Shown: positions 19,723-29,700 of the stretch, piece after piece
How positions within the stretch are numbered: position 1 is the first letter of the stretch
Layout of the letters: every line of letters begins with the position of its first letter
NCBI RefSeq assembly: GCF_002174305.1
Contig: NZ_MIJB01000007.1
Span: forward strand, 62,001-126,000
DNA length: 64,000 nt
Reading direction: 5' to 3'
Origin: Aeromicrobium sp. PE09-221
Lineage (GTDB): Bacteria; Actinomycetota; Actinomycetes; Propionibacteriales; Nocardioidaceae
Position numbers and translations under genes: made by a program
The notes under the pieces: generated by a model
Told to the model about the DNA's origin: nothing
Database searches by the model: none
Seen by the model: only the letters and a program-made list of their open reading frames with translations

Positions 19723-20518
19723 GGGACACACACTCCACCGGCTCGCCGGGGAGCTCACAGAGGCGTTCGGCGGCCATACGATCTCGTCGGGATCTCCGCA
19801 GGGCCGCTTCGCCGGTGCCTCGGCGCTGGACGGTCGTCTCCTCGATCATGCCGAGGCGTGGGGCAAGCACCTCTTCGTCGACTTCGGAGATGTCGCCGAG
19901 CAGGTCCACATCCATCTGGGGCTCTACGGCTCGTTCCGCATCGCCGCCGGGGTTCCCGAGGTCATCGGACAGGTGCGTTGGCGGGTGAGCGATGGGACGA
20001 CGACGGCCGATCTGCGCGGTCCGACCGCCTGCGAGCTGCTCACCCCTGCCGAGGTCGAGACCATCCTCGATCGCCTCGGTCCCGATCCGTTGCGCGATGA
20101 CGCCGATGCGGGCGCCTTCATCGCGCGGGTCCTGCGGTCGCGCGCGGCGATCGCGACCCTGCTGATGGACCAGTCGGTGATCGCAGGGGTCGGCAATGTG
20201 TACCGCGCGGAGGTGCTCTTCCGGCACGGGATCGACCCCTTCACGCCTGGCCGGGAACTTCCGGTGCCCGTCCTCGAGGCGATCTGGGCCGATCTCGTGC
20301 TCCTCATGCGCGAGGGCGTACGGACCGGCCGGATCGACACCGTACGGCCCGAGCACGAGCCCGAGGCGATGGGGCGCCCCCCGCGCCAGGACGATCATGG
20401 CGGCGAGGTCTATGTCTATCGCCGCGACGGCCAGCCGTGCTGGATCTGCGGTGAGCCGGTGCTGACCCGCGTCGTAGGGGCCCGGAACCTGTTCTGGTGT
20501 CCCGGCTGTCAGCCCTGA
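19715..20518 (+). CDS. nei: Fpg/Nei family DNA glycosylase (endonuclease VIII-like)
   Basis: This 267-residue base-excision repair enzyme removes oxidised bases. The start is TTG at 19715 overlapping rpiB. This is required because catalysis uses the N-terminal Pro-Glu after Met removal, and the frame reads Met-Pro-Glu-Gly-His only from there. A helix-two-turn-helix region (VIAGVGNVYRAEVLF) and a C-terminal zinc finger with two CxxC pairs (CWIC, CPGC) are intact. It matches the mycobacterial Nei2 type in its PEGxTLHRLA start. Confidence 0.93.
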   Translation: MPEGHTLHRLAGELTEAFGGHTISSGSPQGRFAGASALDGRLLDHAEAWGKHLFVDFGDVAEQVHIHLGLYGSFRIAAGVPEVIGQVRWRVSDGTTTADLRGPTACELLTPAEVETILDRLGPDPLRDDADAGAFIARVLRSRAAIATLLMDQSVIAGVGNVYRAEVLFRHGIDPFTPGRELPVPVLEAIWADLVLLMREGVRTGRIDTVRPEHEPEAMGRPPRQDDHGGEVYVYRRDGQPCWICGEPVLTRVVGARNLFWCPGCQP

Positions 20519-20534
20519 TACCCGCGCGCCGGCG

Positions 20535-20660
20535 GGGGACGGATGGTGATGCATCGGGGTCGCCAGGGCGACCCGGATGCATCGAGTTCCGAGAAGGTCT
20601 GCACCGGCGGCGATGCGTGGTGGCTGTCAGAGCGACCGCAACGCATCATCATCCGTCCCC
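20535..20660. repeat. 126-bp nested palindromic element (copy B)
   Basis: Outer arms at 20535-20552 and 20643-20660 are complementary at 17 of 18 bases. Inside sits a hairpin with 17-base arms (20548-20564 and 20567-20583, one mismatch) and a second weaker one from 20612 to 20647 related to copy A. The architecture resembles a BIME or MITE. It fills most of the 218-base gap between nei and the sensor gene. Confidence 0.65.
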
Positions 20661-20736
20661 ACCGATGCGGACGTGAGCACGAGATTGAGGACATCTGCCT
20701 CTGCCGCTGGGGCGGAATCGTCGTGATACTGAGCAC

Positions 20737-22629
20737 GTGACCCCTGCACGATCGATCCCTCGGGCGGTCAGCACCGTGCCCGTGGCGCTCATCGTCGCGG
20801 CCTGGCTGCCGGCCATCGCGGCCGTCGCGACCGCAGTGGTGGCCCAGCAAGACTGGTCCCCGACCCTCCGGCTGGTCGTCACCGCGATCGTCTACGGTCC
20901 GGTAGCCGCGATCGCGCTCGGTGCGGGACGGCGCGATGTCGCGCTCATCCTGGGCGGACTCGCGGTCACCAGCGGCCTGCTCGCCTTCGCGATTCTTCTG
21001 GGCCAAATCGATGCCACCGTGGTCGACATCCAGATGGTGGCCATCGTGGCGCGTCAGCCGGAGATCGCCGCGCTGGCGATCCTGCCGTGGCTCCTGGTCC
21101 GGCATCATCCACGGGCACGCCGCCTCGGCGTCGGCGCCGGGGTGGCGGCGATCGCGCTCGACCTCGGGATCTGGACGGTCGGACGGGCGGACCCGGTGTC
21201 ACTCGAGATCGTGGTGTTGCCGCTGTTCCTCGCCCTCGGCAGCTTCCTCGCCGCCGGGGCCACGCTGGCGACCGAATGGCGGCGGTATTCGGAACGTCGG
21301 CGTGAAGCGCTTGCTTGGTCCGGTGCGGGTGCAATGCTGCTCGCCCTGAGCTACGCGAGGATCTTCGTGGATGGTCCTAGTGCGGCGACGGTGGTGGGAG
21401 ACGCCGGATTCGTACTGGCTCAGGGATTGCTTCCGGTGGGGATCGTCGCGCTGGCCGCCGGCTCGGGCCGCCGCTCTCGGCCAGCCGGTCCGCTGTTCAC
21501 CACGATGGTCTGGGTGCAGTCGCTCGCCTTCGCGATCAGCCTCTACCTCCTGGTCGGCGTGATCGCCGTGGCGTCCGGGATGTCTCCGGCGCTCGCCGGT
21601 GCGTGCGCCGCCGCGGCTCTGGCACTCGTCTTCAGTTCGATGATCGGGCTCGTCCGTCGACGAACCGGCCGGATGTACTACGGCGACGGCACCGACGTGC
21701 GTGCGGTGTTCGGTCTGCTCGGCGAACGCATCGCCGGGGCCGATGAGGAGGCGGGGGTCGCCACGCTCGCCGAGTCGCTGCGCGAGGTCTGGGGGCTCTC
21801 GTCGGTGACCATCACCCCGGCCCATGACGGACACTCGTCCCTCCCGGCGGGTGAGGACGGCTACCGGCTGTGCCAGGAACTGGTGGTCGACGGGCGGAGC
21901 GTCGGGGCGATCACGTTGACCGGTCCGGATCCGATGGTGCTCGACGATGTGGTGATGCCGCTGCTCCATCGCATCGGACCCCTTCTCGGTGTCGCGGTGC
22001 TGTTGGCACAGGTCAACCACGAGGTGGCGGCCACCCGTTATCGCACGATCCGGGTGCGTGCGGAGGAGCGACGGCTGCTGCGGCGGGAGTTGCGTGACGA
22101 GCTGGCTCCCGCGCTCGCCGGCATCGCCTACTCGATCACCGCCGCGCGCCGATATCTCGGCACTGAGCCGGGGGAGGCGCGACGACGGATCGCCGCGGTG
22201 CGCGACGACGTGGCCGACCAGGCGGAGGCGATACGGCGCCTGGCGCGCAGCATGCTTCCGGCCGCCCTCGATGCCGGCGACCTCGACGGCGCATTGCGCG
22301 AACTGGCCGCCCAGTTCACCGATGGCCGGCAGACGGTCGTCGTCTCGGCGGCCGGCACCGACACCCTGGAGTCGAAGACGCAGCTCGTCTGTTATCTGCT
22401 GGCCGCCGAGGCGGTATCGCACTCACGACGGCTCGACTCCTCGATCGCCGTGGAGCTGCAGGTCCGGCCGTCCGAGGAGCACGCATGGCTCCGTATCGGG
22501 CTCACCGGGGATGAGGCCGCGGCGAGTGCCCGAGAGTCGCTGCTCGGCGCCCTCGGTGTCCACGCCACCGAGCTCGGCGCCACGGTGACCACCGAGGGCG
22601 AGGCGCTCACCGTGGCGGTGCCGCGATGA
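20737..22629 (+). CDS. Membrane sensor with degenerate histidine-kinase domain (pseudokinase)
   Basis: This 630-residue protein begins with about eight to ten hydrophobic helices (residues 10-310), followed by a GAF-like linker and a HisKA_3-like segment. The phospho-acceptor position reads Arg-Glu-Leu-Arg453-Asp instead of Arg-Glu-Leu-His-Asp, and no N-box or Gly-rich ATP-lid can be found in the C-terminal part. It cannot be a conventional kinase. It is joined by ATGA overlap to an intact paralogue of the same layout, so a regulatory or sensing role on that kinase is the natural inference. Start is GTG at 20737. Confidence 0.78.
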   Translation: MTPARSIPRAVSTVPVALIVAAWLPAIAAVATAVVAQQDWSPTLRLVVTAIVYGPVAAIALGAGRRDVALILGGLAVTSGLLAFAILLGQIDATVVDIQMVAIVARQPEIAALAILPWLLVRHHPRARRLGVGAGVAAIALDLGIWTVGRADPVSLEIVVLPLFLALGSFLAAGATLATEWRRYSERRREALAWSGAGAMLLALSYARIFVDGPSAATVVGDAGFVLAQGLLPVGIVALAAGSGRRSRPAGPLFTTMVWVQSLAFAISLYLLVGVIAVASGMSPALAGACAAAALALVFSSMIGLVRRRTGRMYYGDGTDVRAVFGLLGERIAGADEEAGVATLAESLREVWGLSSVTITPAHDGHSSLPAGEDGYRLCQELVVDGRSVGAITLTGPDPMVLDDVVMPLLHRIGPLLGVAVLLAQVNHEVAATRYRTIRVRAEERRLLRRELRDELAPALAGIAYSITAARRYLGTEPGEARRRIAAVRDDVADQAEAIRRLARSMLPAALDAGDLDGALRELAAQFTDGRQTVVVSAAGTDTLESKTQLVCYLLAAEAVSHSRRLDSSIAVELQVRPSEEHAWLRIGLTGDEAAASARESLLGALGVHATELGATVTTEGEALTVAVPR

Positions 22630-24671
22630 GCCCCCGGAAGGTCTGTGCGGCCGCGGTGTGGGTCGTCTCATGGGGTTTCGCTATCGCTGCTCTCGCACTG
22701 GGCTGGTTCGCCGACACCGGATCGGAGCCGCTACCGGGGGTCTTCCTCTCGCAGGCACCGCCGGAAGTCCGGGCGGTCTTCGGCAGCATCGGAGTGACTG
22801 TCGCGCTCGTGTACGGTCCGGTGAGCGCCCTGATCCTCGCCCGCCGTCCGCATCCGGTGGGCGTCATCCTCGCGGTGCATGCCGTGGGCTCGGGGATCGC
22901 CACCTTCGGCGTGCAGTGGGGTTCGCTCGGAGCAGAGCATCCCGGCCTTCCGCTCTGGGGATTCTTCGCCTTCGCCGCCGGCTGGGGCTATGTACCGGGG
23001 ACGTTCATGACCGCCGTGCTGCCGTTGCTCATCACCGACGACCGGCTCACGACGGGACGTCGGTTGCTCATCGGCTCGTGTGTCGCGGCGGCGGCGGTCA
23101 CCTTCGCCGCCAGCCTGATCCAGCAGAGCGTGCCCGTGCCGGTGAATCCCTTCGCGATCGACATCCCCTGGCTCCAGGCTCGACTCTCGGATATCTACAC
23201 GGTGCTGACCGTGGTCATCGTCGGTGAGTCCTTCCTGGTATGTCTGCTGCTCGCACGGCGGTGGCGGGGAGCGACCGGACGTGCCCGCACCGGGCTCGGC
23301 TGGCTGACCCTCGGGCACTCCTTCCTGACGCTGTCCTATCTCGCTCTGGTGGTTCCCGCCGGGCTCGCGCCTCCTGCCTGGGTGGTGGAGTTCGGTCTCA
23401 TCGCCCCCGTCGTGGGCCAGGTCCTCTATCCCGCGGCGATCCTCGTGGTCGTCCTCGGACAGCGGCTCTGGGGGATAGAGCTCGTCGTGAGCCGGGTGAC
23501 GCTGTGGGCACTGTCGAGTATCGCCGGTGTCTCGCTCTACCTGTTGATCGTGGTGGTGGCGCCGCGATGGATTCCCGGGGCGGGCGGGTTGTGGTTCCTG
23601 GCGCCGCTGGTGATCGCGGTGGCGATCCAGCCGATGCGCCGCTGGTTGCAGCGACGTATCGACCAGCTCATCTACGGCGAGGGGGCCGACCCCGAGGCGT
23701 TGCTGACACGGCTCGGAGACCGGCTGGGAGAGATCGAGGCGGGGGCCGCCGGGTTGCGAGAGCTGTGCGAGGCGTTGCGCCGTGTGCTGAGGCTCGGAGC
23801 CGTCGAGGTCACCTCGAGGGCCTCGGCGCTGAGCGCCTCCACGGGACGTCCTGCGGGTGCGCCGGCCAGGATCGAGCTCGGGAACCCCTCCGAGCCGATC
23901 GGGGTGCTGCTCGTGTGGCCGGTGGAAGGCCAGCGGCTGGACCGGCGCAGCCTCTCGGTGCTCTCCGATGTCGCGGGCCTGTTCGCGGTCGCCGTCCGGT
24001 TGGCGGAGTCCCATGGCTCCCTGGAGCGGGCCCGCGCCGACCTCGTGGCATCGCGTGCGAACGAACGACGATCGGTCAGGCGCGAGCTTCATGACGGTCT
24101 CGGTCCTTCCCTGGCCGGGATCGGCTTCGGGCTGGCGGCCGCCGAGAACCTCGCCGCCCGGCGACCCGAGAAAGCCGGTGAGCTGCTCGCCGAGCTGGCC
24201 GAGGACCTGGATCGCCGGATCCGCGATGTCCGCACCCTCGTCGACGAGGTCATCCTCTCCCCGGTGACGGGCACGTCGCTCGAGGTGGCAGTCCGTGAAC
24301 TGGCGGCTCGTTTCGACTCCGAGCGGCTCCGCGTGCGGTCGGAGGTCGCTGAGACGGGTCCGCTCCCGGTCGAGGTCCAGCGGGCGTTGTACTTCATCAC
24401 GGCCGAAGCTCTGGCCAATGCCGCCCGGCACGGTGGGCCCAGCAGGATCGACGTGCTGATCGCGTGGCGGTCCGAGGAGATCACGGTGACGGTCACCGAC
24501 GACGGGAGCGGGGTCGCGGCCGACGCGGTGCCCGGTGTGGGGATGAGATCGATGTCCGAGCGGGCCGCGGAGCTGGGCGGCGAGCTCCAGGTCCGGTCGG
24601 CCGACCCCGGCACCCGGATCACCGCCGTCATTCCGGCGCGACGACCCGTGGCCGACACGGAGGTGTGCTGA
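22626..24671 (+). CDS. Sensor histidine kinase (NarL/DesK-type, multi-helix membrane sensor)
   Basis: This 681-residue protein has roughly eight or more transmembrane helices in the first 350 residues, a GAF-like region, the HisKA_3 box RRELHDGLGPSLAGI with His489, and a HATPase_c domain with N-box Asn598 (ALANAARHG) and G-boxes DDGSGVA and GVGMRSM. It should autophosphorylate and pass phosphate to the adjacent regulator, whose start overlaps by TGATG. Confidence 0.9.
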   Translation: MSPRKVCAAAVWVVSWGFAIAALALGWFADTGSEPLPGVFLSQAPPEVRAVFGSIGVTVALVYGPVSALILARRPHPVGVILAVHAVGSGIATFGVQWGSLGAEHPGLPLWGFFAFAAGWGYVPGTFMTAVLPLLITDDRLTTGRRLLIGSCVAAAAVTFAASLIQQSVPVPVNPFAIDIPWLQARLSDIYTVLTVVIVGESFLVCLLLARRWRGATGRARTGLGWLTLGHSFLTLSYLALVVPAGLAPPAWVVEFGLIAPVVGQVLYPAAILVVVLGQRLWGIELVVSRVTLWALSSIAGVSLYLLIVVVAPRWIPGAGGLWFLAPLVIAVAIQPMRRWLQRRIDQLIYGEGADPEALLTRLGDRLGEIEAGAAGLRELCEALRRVLRLGAVEVTSRASALSASTGRPAGAPARIELGNPSEPIGVLLVWPVEGQRLDRRSLSVLSDVAGLFAVAVRLAESHGSLERARADLVASRANERRSVRRELHDGLGPSLAGIGFGLAAAENLAARRPEKAGELLAELAEDLDRRIRDVRTLVDEVILSPVTGTSLEVAVRELAARFDSERLRVRSEVAETGPLPVEVQRALYFITAEALANAARHGGPSRIDVLIAWRSEEITVTVTDDGSGVAADAVPGVGMRSMSERAAELGGELQVRSADPGTRITAVIPARRPVADTEVC

Positions 24672-25324
24672 TGAGTGAACCGCGGGTGATCGAGGTGGTG
24701 GTGGTCGACGACCATCCCCTGTTCCGGCGGGGCATCACCTCCTTGCTGGAGACCTTGGAAGGGGTCCGCGTGGTCGGTTCGGCCTCCTCCGTCGCCGAGG
24801 CGATCGAGGTGGTCGAGCGCACGCGTCCGGCGGTGGTGCTGATGGATCTCGATCTGGGCGATGGACAGAGCGGTATCGATGCCACCCGGTCAGTGGTCCG
24901 TCGACAGCCCGAGATCGCCGTTCTCGTGCTCACGATGCTCGGCGATGATCAGTCCTTGTTCGCCGCGATGTCGGCGGGCGCGCGCGGGTATCTCCTGAAG
25001 GTCGCCTCGCCCGGCGAGGTCGAGCGGGCGATCAGGGCGGTGGCCGACGGGGACGTGCTGTTCGGTGGGGACGTGGCGGCGCGCGCCGTGGCCTTCATGC
25101 GAGGGGCTCCTACTGCCCAGCGGCCTTTTCCCGAGCTCACCGAACGCGAACGCGAGGTGCTTCATCTGGTGGCGCGGGGCCTTGACAACGGTTCGATCGC
25201 GCGGACCCTCGTGCTCACCAACAAGACGGTGCGCAACTACGTCTACGGCATCATCACGAAGCTCGACGTGCCCGACCGCAGCTCGCTGATCGTGCTGGCG
25301 CGCGAGTCGGGCTTCGGCAGCTAA
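24671..25324 (+). CDS. LuxR/NarL-family response regulator
   Basis: This 217-residue regulator has a receiver domain with Asp13-Asp14, phospho-acceptor Asp59 and Lys110, followed by a GerE helix-turn-helix (LTEREREVLHLVARGLDNGSIARTL, slightly divergent in the recognition helix, KTVRNYVYGI). Its targets are unknown; the membrane protein, lipoprotein and surface-protein genes immediately downstream are candidates. Confidence 0.92.
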   Translation: MSEPRVIEVVVVDDHPLFRRGITSLLETLEGVRVVGSASSVAEAIEVVERTRPAVVLMDLDLGDGQSGIDATRSVVRRQPEIAVLVLTMLGDDQSLFAAMSAGARGYLLKVASPGEVERAIRAVADGDVLFGGDVAARAVAFMRGAPTAQRPFPELTEREREVLHLVARGLDNGSIARTLVLTNKTVRNYVYGIITKLDVPDRSSLIVLARESGFGS

Positions 25325-25456
25325 CGATCGTCGGTCCAGACCGGGGTCCGATGTCCCGGGCAGATTCAGGACATCGCCATCTAGGAGGCGGGACGCCGGG
25401 CCGCAGAGGGTGGACGTGTCGCGGAATCAGCCGCATAACACGAAAGAAGCGAGTCC

Positions 25457-26194
25457 ATGTCCACTACCTCAGCATCCCCGAGCGCGGCCGTCGGCCGCGG
25501 CATCGGGCCCGATGAACCCCCACGTCGCCGCATCACCCTCTGGCCTCTCTGGGCGAGCCTGGCCGGCGCCCTCGGCTGGATCGGCACCATCGTCTTCGAT
25601 GTCCGGCCGCCGGCCGAGACCGAGGCATGGAAGAAGGGCGAGGACTATCTCGTCACCGCGGCCGACATGTCGACGCTCGATGTCGTCACGGGCCGGATGG
25701 GCTGGACGGCCGGGCTGGCGTCTGTCGCCGCGCTTCTGGTCTTCTGTGCGTGCTGGCGTCGCTCGGTCGAGAGCCGCTACGACTCGGCAGCGGCCCGCGT
25801 CGTCACGCTCGGAGCGACGGCGACCGCCGGCGCGGCTCTGCTCGGATACGCCTGGAAGGGCGCCCTGGCCAACTATCTCGGCCCGGAGTCGGGTCTCTAT
25901 GACGACGAAGGCCTGTTCATCTACTACATCCTGACCGATTTCGGGGCTTATCTCCCGTGGTTCGGTGTGCTCGTGTCAGCCTTCGCGGTGGTCTGGATGG
26001 CCTTCGCCGAACGTCTGGTCTCGCGAGTCCTCGGTGCTGTCAGCGCGGTCTTCGCGGTGGGGCTCACCGCCCTCATGCTGGCCATGGGTGTGCCGGGAAT
26101 CCCGGGCACGCTGATCCAGATCTGGTTGGTCATCGCGGGTATCTGGCTGGCCGTGGGCCGCAGCCGGGTCATCATCGGGGGATCGGATCGATGA
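25457..26194 (+). CDS. Polytopic membrane protein of unknown function
   Basis: The 245-residue product shows about six hydrophobic helices after a proline-rich cytoplasmic N-terminus. No family is recognised. The start at 25457 follows a CGAAAGAAG site. It overlaps the lipoprotein gene by ATGA and begins 132 bases after the response regulator, forming a set of three envelope genes. Confidence 0.75.
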   Translation: MSTTSASPSAAVGRGIGPDEPPRRRITLWPLWASLAGALGWIGTIVFDVRPPAETEAWKKGEDYLVTAADMSTLDVVTGRMGWTAGLASVAALLVFCACWRRSVESRYDSAAARVVTLGATATAGAALLGYAWKGALANYLGPESGLYDDEGLFIYYILTDFGAYLPWFGVLVSAFAVVWMAFAERLVSRVLGAVSAVFAVGLTALMLAMGVPGIPGTLIQIWLVIAGIWLAVGRSRVIIGGSDR

Positions 26195-26700
26195 GGCGTG
26201 GTCGCGCGACCGCCTGGGTCGGTGGAGTCAGCGTGCTGCTGGCACTGACGGCGTGCTCTTCACCGGCGGATGACACGGCTGAAGAGGACCGTGACGAGGT
26301 TGTGGTCGAGGACACCGCCGACGGCGTCGAGGTGCCCGCAGAGTGCCGGGAGGCCTATGCCTACGCCGCTGCCGGAGGGAGCCTGGACGATATCGAGGCA
26401 CTGCCGGATGGCTGGCCGGCGGCGCCGGGTGGTTCCACACTGTGCGTCACCGCCGATGGAGGTTCGGTCGAGACCGCCTCGTATGTGACGGCCGCCCCCA
26501 TCGAGGAGGTGCTGGCGTACTACGAGCGGGAGCTGGCCGGGGACTACGAGGTCGTCCGTGTGGACGGTGCGGAGAACGGCACCGGATACGACTCGCTGGA
26601 CGGCAGCGGGGAGGCGATCGGGTTCCAGATCCGCGAGAGCGATGGTGGCTTCGTGATTGCCTTCGTCGGCGGAGATGAGAGCGAAGGAGAAGAGCAGTGA
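26191..26700 (+). CDS. Putative lipoprotein
   Basis: The 169-residue product has a signal peptide ending in a lipobox LLALTAC, with Cys22 as lipidation site. An acidic linker rich in Asp/Glu and a compact alpha/beta domain follow. Homology is not recognised. It is translationally coupled on both sides (ATGA with the membrane protein, GTGA with the surface protein), suggesting a shared envelope function. Confidence 0.75.
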   Translation: MRRGRATAWVGGVSVLLALTACSSPADDTAEEDRDEVVVEDTADGVEVPAECREAYAYAAAGGSLDDIEALPDGWPAAPGGSTLCVTADGGSVETASYVTAAPIEEVLAYYERELAGDYEVVRVDGAENGTGYDSLDGSGEAIGFQIRESDGGFVIAFVGGDESEGEEQ

Positions 26701-29700
26701 GACATCGTCGGCATCGAGAACGCGGACGGTATCGCTTCGCCGCGACGACCGGCCTGGTGCTGGTCGCGTTGCTCATGGGCAGCGGCCTGCTGCCCGCCGT
26801 GGCGGGTGAGCAGATTCCCGAGCTGCAGACCGAGGTGCCCGCCGCCGACGTCATCGAGGAATGGGAAGCTGAACCGGCGCCGGAACCAGAGCCCGTGCTC
26901 GAGGAGCCGGCCGATCCCGCATCCGAGCCGGGGCCCGATCCCGCATCCGAGCCGGGGCCCGATCCCGCATCCGAGCCGGGGCCCGATCCCAAGCCCAAGC
27001 CGGAGCCCGATCCCGCACCTGAGCCGGAGCCCGAGCCGACGGCCGAAGCCGAGATGGGGCAGAAACCGGACGCCGGCCCAACCGATGACGAGCCCTCGGC
27101 AGAGACCGATAACTCGGCCGAGCTCGTCGCTGAGGGCATTCCGCCGGGGGTGACCCGCAGCCACTGGTTCACCGTGGAGAACGCGACGCGGATCCATGCG
27201 CTCATCGCGGCCAGGAGCACCGATGTGCAGGCGCGGATCGTCAGTGTGAGCGGTCAGTCTTCACCCTGGGCGCCACCGGGGCGTCTCACCACCTTCATCC
27301 CGAGTGCTCCTCCGGTCACCGGCAGCTATCGTCTCGACATCCGCAACCGGAGCAACGAGACCGTCGACATCAGTTACGAGATCTTCGCCGACGACGTAGG
27401 CCCGGTGCAGATCAGCGCGCAGGTCACCGGGGACCAACGGTGGCTCGGGGTCACCACCCGGCTGGTCCGTGCCGATGGCACGCCCGTGACCGGCGCTCAG
27501 GTGAGCGGCACGATCGGCGACTCGGACGGCAGGCAGTATCCCTTCGAGATGAGCGATAACCGGGACGGTACGTATACCTACCGCAACGGCAATGTGCCGG
27601 ACGGCAGCTACGTGGTCGGTGTCGTGGCGGTCGTGGACGGAGTCGAATATCGCACGGCCAGCGGCGGCCGGGTGGTCGGCGGTGCTGAGCCGCCGCAGGT
27701 GCTCTTCAGTCTGTCGAGGGAGCCGAATCCGCGCGGCTGGTACACCCAGAGCGTCCGCGCCGATTTCTTCGCCCTCGATCCCGACGGGGTCGACTGGGTC
27801 CGGTACAAGGTGGGTGACGACGACACCGGTGAGGCCGCCGGAAATCACGGCTTCGTGATCATCGACTCCGATGGTGTGCACGAGGTGCTGGGCTGGGCGA
27901 TGGACAGTTGGGGCAATGTCTCCGAGCCGGTCAACCGTACGGTGCGCGTCGACACCACCGCGCCCGAGACGGCCCTCAACGGCGCGCTGAGCCGCGCCCG
28001 GGTCAACCAGGGAGAGCCGGCGACGGCGGACTTCAGCTGCCACGACTCCGTCTCCGAGGTCGAGAGCTGCCTGATCCGGTTCGGCAACGGCGAGCCCCGG
28101 GAGTCCGGTCAGCCGATCGATACCTCGGCAGCGGGCAGGCTCGACTATGAGGTGATCGCGGTCAACGGCGCTGGGCTGGAGACCACGACGAAAGGGCATC
28201 TCGAGGTGGTCGGCGACCGCGTGCCGCCGATCGTCGTGCTGCAAACGGAGCCGGCACCGAATGCCCAAGGCTGGCACAACAGCGCCGTGAACGCGGTGGT
28301 CAGCGCGGCCGATGCGCAGACCGGCGTGGCATGGATCGAATACCGGGTCGGTGACGGCGCCTGGGTGCGCGTGCCCGAGGACGAGGCACGGTTCACGGTC
28401 GACACCGAGGGCGAGAACCGGATCCTCTTCCGGGCCGCCGACCAGGCGGGCAATGTCACGATGGACCATCCTCGCCAGATCGACGTCGATACGGTCGCGC
28501 CGCGGGTCGTCATCGATTCGGGTCTCGATGGTCGCGTGGTGTGGCAGGGAGCGATGGTGACCGCCTCGTTCGACTGCACGGACGAGGTCTCCGGTGTCGA
28601 GAACTGCGTCGGATCGACACCGCACGGTACGGCAGTGCCCACCGACACGCTCGGCTCCCACGCGCTCAGCGTGACGGGCACCGATCACGCGGGCAATGTT
28701 CGCGTCGCCCGGGCCGTCTACACCGTCGTGGGCGATGATGTCGAGCTGCCGGAGGTCACCGCGACACCGCTCACCAGTCCCGGTCCCGGTGGCTGGTGGG
28801 ACGGTGATGTCGAGGTGGATCTGGTCGCGGGTGGCAGTGCCCGCACGGTCCATTGGTCGCTCGGGGGTGTCTCCACGGGCGAGGGGGCCGCGGACGAGCT
28901 CGCCACCGTGCCGATCAACACCCCTGGTGTCACGCGGCTGACCTATTGGGCCGAGGACGAGCAGGGCCAGCGAGGCGAGCGAGGGGAGTTGACGGTGTCG
29001 ATCGACGACACCCAGCCGGCCATCGAGCTCGCCGGAGTGCTCCACAGCGGGCAGACGTCCCGTGGCGCGGACGTGTCGGCGGAGTTCAGCTGCGTCGACG
29101 CGGAATCGGGGGTCGATTCCTGTCTGCTGCGGTTCGACGACGGTGTGGAGCTGATGCCGGGGGAGCGGATCGACGCCTCCGAGGTGGGCAGCAGGGGGTT
29201 CGAGGTCATCGCTCGCAACGGAGCAGGTGCGGAGCTCACGAGAGCCGGAACGTTGGTGGTGTCCACCGATGACACGACGGCCCCGGCACTGGAGCTCACC
29301 ACCGAGCCAGCCGCGTCAAATGCGCGAGGCTGGTTCCGACGGGACGTGACGGTCTCGATCGCGGCCAGCGATGCCGGCAGCGGTGTCGCCTGGCTGGAGC
29401 ACCGGGTCGACGACGGTCCGTGGGTGCGGGCGAACGGTTCGCGAGTCGATGTCCCGGTGACCGGTAACGGTGTCACGACGATCGGGTACCGGGCGGCCGA
29501 CGTCGCGGGCAATCGGACCGGCGAACGTACGCGGGAGGTTCGCCTGGACAAGGCCGGTCCACGGGTCACGGTTGATCCGTCGATCGATGGCGCGCGGGTC
29601 GAGCAGGGTGCGGGACTGACCGCGGTCTTCGCGTGCACCGATGAGCACTCCGGGGTCGACACCTGCGTTGGTTCGATGCCCAACGGCGCGCCGCTGCCGA

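Noticed and set aside
20535-20660. CRISPR array
   Set aside because: Repeats are nested palindromes without regular spacers, and no cas genes are nearby.
27261-29045. Long minus-strand open frame inside the surface protein gene
   Set aside because: High GC third positions create antisense open frames; no conserved motif and it opposes a clear signal-peptide/LPSTG gene.
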